Notes under the pieces: generated by a model
What the model was told of the DNA's origin: nothing
The model's input: the letters and a program-made list of their open reading frames with translations, nothing else
The model's database searches: none
Assembly (NCBI RefSeq): GCF_018704065.1
Contig: NZ_JAGUQP010000009.1
Coordinates: forward strand, 1-64,000
Direction of reading: 5' to 3'
Origin: Desulfovulcanus ferrireducens
Lineage (GTDB): Bacteria; Desulfobacterota; Desulfovibrionia; Desulfovibrionales; Desulfonatronovibrionaceae
Length of the DNA: 64,000 nt
Shown: one piece after another, positions 45,494 to 53,666 of the stretch
How the letters are laid out: every line of letters begins with the position of its first letter
Numbering within the stretch: position 1 is the stretch's first letter
Program-made: the position numbers and the translations under genes

Positions 45494-46275
45494 TGTTGCG
45501 GGTAAAAAATCTAAAATTTTCATATAAGCATCAGGAAATCCTTAAAGATATTTCCCTGGAAGCGCGTCCCGGAGAAATTCTAGCTATTATCGGGCCAAAT
45601 GGTGCGGGCAAAACCACCTTGTTAAGGTGTATTCTCAATATTTTAAGGCCTGCCAGAGGGGTCATAACAGTTGATAAACAGGATCTTCTCCATATGTCCT
45701 CCAGGGAAAGGGCCAAACTACTGGCCTATGTTCCCCAGGCATACCCTCCTAAATTTCCCATGACAGTATTTGATACGGTTCTTATGGGGCGCAGACCTTA
45801 CTTAGGTTGGCGTCCTGCCAGGGAAGATCTCAAAAAGGTAACCAGTATTCTTGAAATAATGGGACTGGACTCCTTTTCTGCGAAAGATTTTGATTGCCTA
45901 AGTGGAGGGCAAAAACAAAAGGTCATGCTGGCCAGGGCCCTTGTCCAGGAAGCCCGCTATCTGCTCCTGGATGAACCTACAAGCAGCCTGGATCTCAAGT
46001 ATCAGCTCGAAGTGATGCAACTTCTTTGTCAAATCGTCAATGAAAAAAACATGGCTATAGTAGTGGCCATCCATGATCTAAACCTCGCCCTTCGGTTCTC
46101 CGACCGGGTGGTCATGATGCAAAACGGGACTGTATTTTGTTCCGGTCCGCCCGATAAAGTTATGAATCAGGACAATATTCGCACTGTTTATGGAGTAAAT
46201 GTGGAAAGCTTCAGTAACCAGGGGTATAACTATTTATATCCTGTTAGTTCAATAACAAGAAATGATTATAGATAA
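45493..46275 (+). CDS. FecE/BtuD/HmuV-type ABC ATPase
   Basis: A 260-residue ABC ATPase. Walker [10 protein letters not shown] (about residues 34-42), signature [20 protein letters not shown], Walker [17 protein letters not shown] and switch His in [13 protein letters not shown]. The first base overlaps the permease stop codon. It powers import of the periplasmic ligand. A 121 bp gap follows before the receptor gene. Confidence 0.92.
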   Translation: MLRVKNLKFSYKHQEILKDISLEARPGEILAIIGPNGAGKTTLLRCILNILRPARGVITVDKQDLLHMSSRERAKLLAYVPQAYPPKFPMTVFDTVLMGRRPYLGWRPAREDLKKVTSILEIMGLDSFSAKDFDCLSGGQKQKVMLARALVQEARYLLLDEPTSSLDLKYQLEVMQLLCQIVNEKNMAIVVAIHDLNLALRFSDRVVMMQNGTVFCSGPPDKVMNQDNIRTVYGVNVESFSNQGYNYLYPVSSITRNDYR

Positions 46276-46396
46276 ATTTTTGTAGACATAACGTAATATT
46301 ATAGCCGGTACTAACTATTGAGTAAATATTATGTAAATTAGGCAAGGTTAGATATCATACAAATAGACTATTAAATTAAGATTATGGAGGGACAAG

Positions 46397-48598
46397 ATGA
46401 AAATTTTTAAGGTGTTGCTATCGTGTTGCTTGGTAGTTTGTCTTGGAAATCCATTGTTTGCTGCTCAGCAGGAAGATGTGAAAGCAGACGAAACTGTGGA
46501 TATGGAAGAGATGGTAGTCACTGCGACCAGGACAGAAAGAGAAATAGACAATGTTCCTGCAAGCGTGAGTGTGATTACCAGGGAAGAGATGAAAAAGTAT
46601 CACATCCAGACCATTGATGAAGCCTTAAAATATGAAGCCGGGATATATTTCAAGAGAAAAAAAGGGTTGAGTGATAGTCTTCCCAGTATCGAAATGCGTG
46701 GTTTGCCCGGACAAGAGCGGACGCTGGTTTTACTGAATGGTCTGCCAATCAATGGTGGGTACGATGGAGGTGTGAAATGGAACAATATCAGTGTGGAAAA
46801 TATAGAACGCATTGAAATTATTCGCGGTCCAGCCTCAGCCCTTTATGGTGGAAATGCCATGGGCGGTGTGATCAATATCATCACTACTACACCTCAAAAA
46901 CTAGAAGCGGAGATTTTTGGCGGCATAGGAAGTGATGAGACTTATCGTTATGGTGGTTATGTAGGTGATAAGTTTGATAAGTTTGGGATAAGGTTTGGAT
47001 ATGAAGCAGAGGAGACCGGTGGATATCCAACCTCTCTCGTTACCAGGTCAATCTACTCCGGTACCGGTACGCTTACCGGCGGCTATCCTACTACGAGTAC
47101 TTCCGGCACCCCCAAATGGGTGGTTGGAGACAAGGGCGATAACTGGGCCAAGAGGCAGAATATTAACCTGATGGCCTCTTATGATTTGACTGAAACAGGA
47201 ACTATCTCGCTTGATTTTCAATATGGACAACACAAATATGGTTATGATGAACCAAATACGTACTTGACCGATGCCAGTGGTGAACCAAGTTTTAGCGGAA
47301 CAGTTGATGTAGGGGACGGTCAATATGCATCAGTCAAGCCATATAATTATATTTACTACACTGGCATCGGCAATGAGGATTTCTACCTGGCTTCCTTAAC
47401 ATACAAAGAAACATTTGGCTCTGTGGGTTTTACCGGAAAAATTGGCTATCAGTTTAATAACAAGTGGTACACTACAACAACGGATACTACTGGTACTTTT
47501 GACAATGCCACAGGGAAATTAAGTGATGCCGATACAGAGACCTGGCTTGCTGATCTTCAGGCAAATATGCCTTTGGGAGACAAGCATTTCCTTACTTGTG
47601 GTCTTTACTTTAAAACAGATAGTTTTGAACAGGATAGTTACAATCTTTCATATTATCGTGATGAAGACAGTAAGCTGGACAAAATAGATATTACAAGAGG
47701 AAAGGATCTGTTTTATGCGCTATATGTTCAAGATGAGTGGAGAGTCCTGGAACAATTGACTCTTTATGGTGGCCTTCGGTTTGATTTCTGGAAGGCATAT
47801 GATGGCAAATCCGGTTCTGTAGGGAGCGTTGAGGAATATGATGAACCTCAGGACTATGCCATAAGCCCAAAAATCGGGGCTGTCTGGAATCCTCTTGAAG
47901 ATACCTACCTTCGCGGCTCTGTGGCCAAAGGGTTCCGCGCGCCAAACATCTATGAACTTTACCGGACATGGCAATCAGGTTGGTATACCTATCACTCTAA
48001 TCCAGACCTCGATCCGGAAATCATTTGGACATACGAAGTGGGTGCTGACCAATATCTTTTTAACCGAAAGCTAAAGATTGGAGCAACTTTTTTTCATTCC
48101 AGGTTGAAAGATGCAATCGAGCGATACAAAGTTGGCACAGATAAATATCTGGATAATGTGGCAAAAGTAGAAATTAACGGCTGGGAACTTGAAGGACAAT
48201 TGCTACCGTTTGATTGGTTGAAGATCTGGGCCAACTACACAAATAACGACAGCGAAGTAAAAGAAAATGAACGTAACCCGGACGCTGAAGGCAAACATCT
48301 TCCCTATATGCCCCTTGAAACCATCAACTTAGGCAGTGAATTAACATACAAATGGTTCAAGCTAAGTCTGGCTGGTGATTATCTGGGCAGGATTTACACC
48401 ACAGAAGATAATAACGATGTGCCTGATGTATACGGTGGCTATTCCAAGCGGTGGCTCTGGAACACAAAACTCACCTTTACCCCTGAAGAAAATGTGGAAT
48501 TCTCACTTTCTGTGGATAATATTTTTGATGAAGATTATTTTGAATATTATAAGGGCCGCGGTCGAAGTTATTTCTTCGAGATAAGACTGAAATACTAA
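46397..48598 (+). CDS. TonB-dependent outer-membrane receptor (HmuR/BtuB-like)
   Basis: A 733-residue receptor. Signal peptide (residues 1-22), TonB box region MEEMVVTATR (about 36-45), plug with RGLPGQERTLVLLNG and GPASALYGGNAMGGVINIITT, then a beta barrel ending in a C-terminal aromatic (RSYFFEIRLKY). The strand near residue 512-538 contains GFRAPNIYELY and NPDLDPE with His533 just before it, a layout similar to the FRAP-His-NPNL boxes of heme receptors, though related motifs occur in other receptors including BtuB. It brings a metal complex across the outer membrane. Confidence 0.88.
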   Translation: MKIFKVLLSCCLVVCLGNPLFAAQQEDVKADETVDMEEMVVTATRTEREIDNVPASVSVITREEMKKYHIQTIDEALKYEAGIYFKRKKGLSDSLPSIEMRGLPGQERTLVLLNGLPINGGYDGGVKWNNISVENIERIEIIRGPASALYGGNAMGGVINIITTTPQKLEAEIFGGIGSDETYRYGGYVGDKFDKFGIRFGYEAEETGGYPTSLVTRSIYSGTGTLTGGYPTTSTSGTPKWVVGDKGDNWAKRQNINLMASYDLTETGTISLDFQYGQHKYGYDEPNTYLTDASGEPSFSGTVDVGDGQYASVKPYNYIYYTGIGNEDFYLASLTYKETFGSVGFTGKIGYQFNNKWYTTTTDTTGTFDNATGKLSDADTETWLADLQANMPLGDKHFLTCGLYFKTDSFEQDSYNLSYYRDEDSKLDKIDITRGKDLFYALYVQDEWRVLEQLTLYGGLRFDFWKAYDGKSGSVGSVEEYDEPQDYAISPKIGAVWNPLEDTYLRGSVAKGFRAPNIYELYRTWQSGWYTYHSNPDLDPEIIWTYEVGADQYLFNRKLKIGATFFHSRLKDAIERYKVGTDKYLDNVAKVEINGWELEGQLLPFDWLKIWANYTNNDSEVKENERNPDAEGKHLPYMPLETINLGSELTYKWFKLSLAGDYLGRIYTTEDNNDVPDVYGGYSKRWLWNTKLTFTPEENVEFSLSVDNIFDEDYFEYYKGRGRSYFFEIRLKY

Positions 48599-48611
48599 CC
48601 AGGCAACTAGA

Positions 48612-48645
48612 TACTGCTGAACCCGCCATGGCGGGTTCAGCAGTA
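48612..48645 (+). repeat. 34 bp perfect palindrome between receptor and chelatase genes
   Basis: Every base from 48612 to 48645 pairs with its mirror position; the left half starts TACTGCTGAACCCGCCA and the centre is CATG. It forms a 15-17 bp hairpin in RNA. No U-tract follows, and the next gene's ribosome site GGGAG begins 7 bp later, so it is more likely a processing, stability or translation-control hairpin than a terminator. Confidence 0.85.
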
Positions 48646-48661
48646 ATGCATGGGAGAATCT

Positions 48662-51600
48662 ATGAACATTGCCGCTATTGTTTGGAATAGCTACGTTCCT
48701 ACGCTTGTTCAGGCCAGCAAGAGCTTAGATTGGCTTGACCTAAAAATTTTTTCTTCCAGCACCCTGGAAAAAGACCCATCAAAACCAGAAGATGCGCTGA
48801 GTAAACTCAAAAAAGCAGATGTAATCCTGCTGTATCGTTCTTCAGAATCATTTTGGGAAACCATTGAAAGAGAGCTCAAGGATATCGGCCAAAGTATCCC
48901 GGTTGTTTGCCTGAGTCATGACCCTTCTTATTGGGCCCTTTCCACTGTGGCCCCTGCTATAGTTCAGACTTGTTACGATTACCTCACCCTGGGAGGCGAA
49001 GAAAATTGTGCCAACATGTTTTGTTATATAGCCAGGGAAGTGAACGGGCATGATATTCCAGTAGAGCAGCCTAAAGAAGTCCCGTGGGAGGGACTGTATC
49101 ATCCTCAGGCACCTGTTTCTTACTTTTCTTCGGTTGATGAATATTTGCAGTGGTATGAAGGACATGCCGCCAAGAAAAATATAAAAGACGCGCCTAGTGT
49201 AGGAGTACTTTTTGCCCGTCACTATTGGGTTAATAACAACCTGGCGGTTGAGGATTTTCTTATTACAGAGTTGGAGGACCTTGGCCTTAGAGTTATCCCG
49301 GCCTTTTCCTACAGCGTGAAAGATCCCGGCCTGGGCGCAAAAGGAAGCGCTCAAGTTGTCCACGATGTCTTTTTTACCCCTGAAGGTAATTCCCGCATCC
49401 AGGCCATGGTAAAACTCCAGGCTTTTTTCCTGGGAAAACAGAGAGGTGACAAATCTTCTGATATTGGAAGCGCCGAGGATGGCGTTGGCCTGCTTACAAA
49501 ACTCAATGTTCCTGTGTTTCAACCTGTTGTATCCAGCTACAAGTCGCCCGATGAATGGGAAAATGACGAGCAAGGTCTTGGGGCCGACATTAGCTGGTGC
49601 GTGGCAATGCCAGAATTTGAAGGCGTGATAGAGCCCCTTATTATTGGTGGGGCAGGGAAGTCTGAAGACAGTGAGACCGGAGTTGAACTTGAAGAACGCG
49701 TACCTATTGAGGAACGTTGCCGTCGGTTGGCCCAAAGAGTCAAAAAATGGGTGGCTCTCAGGCAAAAACCGGTTTCTGAGCGAAAGGTAGCCTTTATTCT
49801 TCACAATAATCCCTGCGCTTCAGCAGAAGGCACAGTAGGAGGAGCGGCAAAGCTTGATTCGCTGGAAAGTGTCGCCCGTATCCTGCAGACCATGCGCAAG
49901 CGAGGCTACGCGGTGGATGCCCCAAAAGATGGCAAGGAGCTCATCAAGACCATCATGGACCGCAAAGCCATTTCTGAATTTCGCTGGACCACTGTCAATG
50001 AAATCGTCAAGAAAGGCGGAGCCCTGGACCTGGTACCTCTAAACCAATACTTAAAATGGTGGAGAGATTTACCTGAAAAGGTCCGTAAGCGAATAAGTAG
50101 TACATGGGGCGAGCCCCCCGGAGAAGAAATAAACGGCGTGCCACCGGCAATGGTTCATGAGGGCAAAATTGTGGTCACAGGAGTCCCTTATGGCAATGCG
50201 GTCGTTTGTGTGCAACCCAAACGAGGATGCGCCGGCCCTCGCTGTGATGGCCAGGTATGCAAAATTTTGCACGACCCTGATGTTCCCCCACCACATCAAT
50301 ATCTGGCCACCTATCGTTACCTGGAAGAGTGCTTTGGAGCAGATGTAATTGTGCATGTAGGAACGCATGGAAATGTGGAGTTCCTTCCAGGGAAAGGAGC
50401 CGGTCTTTCCGAAGCCTGTTTCCCGGATATTTGCATTCATGAGATGCCCCATCTCTATATCTATAATTCCGACAATTCTCCAGAAGGGATCATCGCAAAA
50501 AGGAGAAGCTACGCCACCCTCGTGGATCATATGCAGACCGTGATGAGCCAGGCTGGATTATATGAAGAGCTGGAAGAGCTTGGACGATTTTTGAGCGAAT
50601 ACGAACAGGCCAAGATTACCGATAAAACCCGCGCTCATGCGCTGGAACACATGATCATTGACCTGATCAAACAGACCAACCTGGATCAGGAAATTAATCT
50701 CGATAAAGACACTCCTTTTGATGAAGTTGTAAGAAAAGCTCATGAAGTATTAAGCCGTATCAGAAATACCCAGATCCAGGACGGTATGCACATTTTCGGA
50801 GAAATCCCCCAAGGTGAGAGGCGAACCAACTTTATTTATTCAATCTTGCGTTTTGATGCAGATGAGGAAAGGTCGGTTCGAAAAATTCTTTGCCGACTTA
50901 TGGGGCTTGAACTTCAGAGTCTTTTAAATGAACCCGGTGAAGTGAGTCCCAGGTGGCAAAAGAGTCATGGTGAACTTCTGGAAGAGATTGATTCCTATGG
51001 CAGGCTTATTGTGGAGCAGGCTCTCAAGTCATCTGGTAATGGGAGCTTTGGAAAGGAGGTGCGCAAACTTTTGGGAGAGCGCCTCGTAGATGAGCACGAG
51101 CTCAAGCATTTGGCAGGGATTCAGGCCAGGATTCTTGAACTGGACAAGAGAATTGAGGCCTCCAGGGAAATAGACTCTTTACTCAATGGTTTTGACGGGA
51201 GATATATACCTGCTGGTCCTTCAGGAGTGATTACCAGGGGAAGAGATGATATTCTGCCCACCGGAAGAAATTTTTATTCCCTTGACCCCAGGCGGGTGCC
51301 TACAAAGGCAGCATACCGTGTGGGTGAGCAGGTGGCTGCTGCAGTTATAGATAAACATATGAGTGAAGAAGGTCGGTTTCCCGAGAATGTAGCTGTTTAC
51401 TGGATGTGTACGGACATCATGTGGTCTGACGGAGAGGGCATGGGGCAGATATTTTCTCTTCTTGGAGTACGTCCTGTCTGGCTCTCCGACGGCAGGGTCA
51501 AGGGGTTCGAAATCATTTCTCTGGAAGAGTTGGGCAGGCCCAGGATTGATGTGACCATCCGGGTTTCCGGCATCACCAGGGATAATTTTCCGGAATGTAT

Positions 51601-52537
51601 CGATTTATTGGACGAGGCCATCTATGCGGTCGCTTCTCTGGATGAGCCCCTGAATATGAATTATGTACGCAAGCACTCTCTGGAAAAATTAGAGTCAGAA
51701 GGGAATGATAAGCCTGATGAAGATGGCTGGCGAAAGGCTACCTTGCGAATTTTCTCCTCGAAACCGGGAACATATCGGCCAGGAGTCAATCTCGCAGTCT
51801 ATGCGTCTGCCTGGAAGGATGAAAAGGACTTGTCAGATATCTTTGTCAATTGGAACGGCTATGCCTATGGAAAAGGAATTTTTGGGCAGGCATCCCATGA
51901 TCAATTTAAGAGTAGTCTCAAAAGTGTTGATGTGACCTTTAATAAGGTCGTTTCTGACGAACATGATATTTTCGGTTGTTGTTGTTACTTTGGGACACAC
52001 GGAGGCATCACAGCTGCGGCCAGGCACATCAGTGGGAAAGAGGTCAAAGTTTATTATGGTGATACGCGAGAACCTGAACGGGTGGAAGTGCGTGATCTTG
52101 CCGATGAAATACGTCGTGTGGTCAGGACAAAATTGCTCAATCCCAAATGGATCGAAGGAATGAAACGTCACGGCTATAAAGGTGCCGGAGACATTTCCAA
52201 ACGAGTTGGCCGGGTTTATGGTTGGGAGTCCACGACCCAGGAGGTGGATGATTGGATCTTTGACGACATAGCCCGAACATTTGTTCTGGATGAAGAAAAC
52301 CGGGAATTTTTTAAAGAAAACAATCCTTGGGCCCTGGAAGAAATCGGTCGCAGGCTTTTAGAGGCTGAAAGTCGGGGACTATGGAAGGCTGATCCGGAAG
52401 TATCGCGAGGGCTGCGTGAGGCGTACCTGGAAATGGAAGGGTGGTTAGAAGAATCCATGGGTGAGGTTGAAGGCGATTTCCAGGGCGGAGCAGTGGATAT
52501 TTTTTCTCCTGAAGATGTGGAGAAAGGAATGGGATGA
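48662..52537 (+). CDS. CobN/HmuS-type giant chelatase subunit
   Basis: About 1291 residues from the ATG at 48662 (GGGAG five bases upstream), the size of CobN/BchH/HmuS proteins. Family motifs: KRGCAGPRCDGQVCKILHDPDVPPPHQYLATY (from about 519), HVGTHGNVEFLPGK (565-578), MGQIFSLLGVRPVW, FGCCCYFGTHGGITAA (1104-1119) and NPKWIEGMKRHGYKGAGDISKRVG near the end. CobN/BchH insert metal into a tetrapyrrole; Bacteroides HmuS, encoded with a TonB receptor and ABC importer as here, is reported to remove iron from heme. The Cys trio 523/528/533 and Cys1106-1108 are unusual features. No signal peptide, so cytoplasmic or membrane-associated. Confidence 0.85.
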   Translation: MNIAAIVWNSYVPTLVQASKSLDWLDLKIFSSSTLEKDPSKPEDALSKLKKADVILLYRSSESFWETIERELKDIGQSIPVVCLSHDPSYWALSTVAPAIVQTCYDYLTLGGEENCANMFCYIAREVNGHDIPVEQPKEVPWEGLYHPQAPVSYFSSVDEYLQWYEGHAAKKNIKDAPSVGVLFARHYWVNNNLAVEDFLITELEDLGLRVIPAFSYSVKDPGLGAKGSAQVVHDVFFTPEGNSRIQAMVKLQAFFLGKQRGDKSSDIGSAEDGVGLLTKLNVPVFQPVVSSYKSPDEWENDEQGLGADISWCVAMPEFEGVIEPLIIGGAGKSEDSETGVELEERVPIEERCRRLAQRVKKWVALRQKPVSERKVAFILHNNPCASAEGTVGGAAKLDSLESVARILQTMRKRGYAVDAPKDGKELIKTIMDRKAISEFRWTTVNEIVKKGGALDLVPLNQYLKWWRDLPEKVRKRISSTWGEPPGEEINGVPPAMVHEGKIVVTGVPYGNAVVCVQPKRGCAGPRCDGQVCKILHDPDVPPPHQYLATYRYLEECFGADVIVHVGTHGNVEFLPGKGAGLSEACFPDICIHEMPHLYIYNSDNSPEGIIAKRRSYATLVDHMQTVMSQAGLYEELEELGRFLSEYEQAKITDKTRAHALEHMIIDLIKQTNLDQEINLDKDTPFDEVVRKAHEVLSRIRNTQIQDGMHIFGEIPQGERRTNFIYSILRFDADEERSVRKILCRLMGLELQSLLNEPGEVSPRWQKSHGELLEEIDSYGRLIVEQALKSSGNGSFGKEVRKLLGERLVDEHELKHLAGIQARILELDKRIEASREIDSLLNGFDGRYIPAGPSGVITRGRDDILPTGRNFYSLDPRRVPTKAAYRVGEQVAAAVIDKHMSEEGRFPENVAVYWMCTDIMWSDGEGMGQIFSLLGVRPVWLSDGRVKGFEIISLEELGRPRIDVTIRVSGITRDNFPECIDLLDEAIYAVASLDEPLNMNYVRKHSLEKLESEGNDKPDEDGWRKATLRIFSSKPGTYRPGVNLAVYASAWKDEKDLSDIFVNWNGYAYGKGIFGQASHDQFKSSLKSVDVTFNKVVSDEHDIFGCCCYFGTHGGITAAARHISGKEVKVYYGDTREPERVEVRDLADEIRRVVRTKLLNPKWIEGMKRHGYKGAGDISKRVGRVYGWESTTQEVDDWIFDDIARTFVLDEENREFFKENNPWALEEIGRRLLEAESRGLWKADPEVSRGLREAYLEMEGWLEESMGEVEGDFQGGAVDIFSPEDVEKGMG

Positions 52538-52578
52538 TCAAAGTAGTTAGAGTAATAGGAGAAATATAGGAAGTTATT

Positions 52579-53604
52579 ATGAAGGCAAATCGAGCATTTC
52601 CGTTTTCGGCCATTGTAGGCCAGGAAAAGATGAAAAAAGCGCTTCTTTTAAATGTGATTAATCCCAAACTGGGCGGAGTGCTTATCCGAGGCGAAAAAGG
52701 AACTGCTAAATCCACAGCAGTGCGAGCTCTGGCAAGTTTGTTGCCTGAAATCGAGGTTGTAGCAGACTGTCCTTTTGGGTGCTGTCCGGGTCAAGCTTCG
52801 CAAGTTTGTCCTGTATGTGCGGAAAAGTTGACCCAGGGAAAACAGCTTTCTGTAACGCGCAGAAAGATTCGCGTAGTGGATCTTCCGGTTGGTTCCACAG
52901 AAGATAGGGTCCTGGGTACTCTCGATCTGGAAAAGGCAATTAAAGAGGGAGAAAAGCACTTTGAACCCGGCATCCTCGCCCAGGCCCATAGAGGGATTCT
53001 TTATGTAGACGAAGTCAATCTCCTGGATGACCATATCGTGGATGTGCTGCTGGATGCTGCGGCTATGGGGGTAAATACAGTAGAGAGGGAAGGAATTTCC
53101 TTTTCCCATCCTGCCGAGTTTGTTCTCATCGGTACCATGAACCCGGAAGAGGGGGAGCTCAGGCCCCAGCTTCTGGACCGGTTTGGACTTTGTGTCCAGG
53201 TTGAAGGCATCACGGATGTGGACCAGAGAGTGGAAGTAGTTAAACTGCGGGCAGAGTATGAAGAAAACCCTGAAGCTTTTCAGGAAAAATGGCGTAAAGA
53301 AGAAGAAAAGTTGAGTCAGCGCATTGTACAGGCCAAAAAGATTTTGCCTGGGGTCAGTTTGTCTGATGACATGCTCCGCTTGATTGCTGAAACTTCCATA
53401 GAAATGAATGTGGACGGTCACCGGGCCGACATTGTCATGATGAAAACAGCCAAGACACTGGCTGCTCTTGGTGGTCGTAAGGAGGTAATCCGCGAAGACA
53501 TCAGGGAGGCCGCAGAAATGGCTTTGCCCCACCGCATGCGCAAGAAGCCTTTTCAAAAGATTGGTCTTGAAGCTGAAAAGATACAGCAAATTTTTGGTGG
53601 ATAA
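52579..53604 (+). CDS. Magnesium-chelatase-type AAA+ ATPase, small subunit (ChlI/BchI-like)
   Basis: A 341-residue AAA+ protein. Walker [10 protein letters not shown] (38-46), Walker [12 protein letters not shown] (139-149), sensor region [20 protein letters not shown] and lid helices. A cysteine-rich insert CPFGCC..CPVC (Cys64, 68, 69, 77, 80) after the Walker A helix is a likely metal or iron-sulfur site. It should form ATP-driven hexamers with the following AAA+/VWA protein and act on the CobN-like subunit. Its 5' end lies 42 bp past that gene. Confidence 0.88.
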   Translation: MKANRAFPFSAIVGQEKMKKALLLNVINPKLGGVLIRGEKGTAKSTAVRALASLLPEIEVVADCPFGCCPGQASQVCPVCAEKLTQGKQLSVTRRKIRVVDLPVGSTEDRVLGTLDLEKAIKEGEKHFEPGILAQAHRGILYVDEVNLLDDHIVDVLLDAAAMGVNTVEREGISFSHPAEFVLIGTMNPEEGELRPQLLDRFGLCVQVEGITDVDQRVEVVKLRAEYEENPEAFQEKWRKEEEKLSQRIVQAKKILPGVSLSDDMLRLIAETSIEMNVDGHRADIVMMKTAKTLAALGGRKEVIREDIREAAEMALPHRMRKKPFQKIGLEAEKIQQIFGG

Positions 53605-53637
53605 TTCAATTTTTGTGGCCTTTTCCCAGGTTTTTTA

Positions 53638-53666
53638 TTCAATGCTAACAAAGAGTTGGACACATC
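53638..53666 (+). repeat. Fragment of the fold-back repeat at the 5' end of the chlD-like gene
   Basis: Twenty-eight of 29 bases match the left arm of copy A (100-128), for example TTCAATGCTAACAAAG. No other part of the repeat is present. It provides an in-frame ATG at 53642 for the following gene. Confidence 0.8.

Noticed and set aside
53561-53641. Upstream extension of the chlD-like gene
   Set aside because: It overlaps the previous gene, has no ribosome site and adds residues before the conserved start; the repeat-derived ATG or a later one is more likely.
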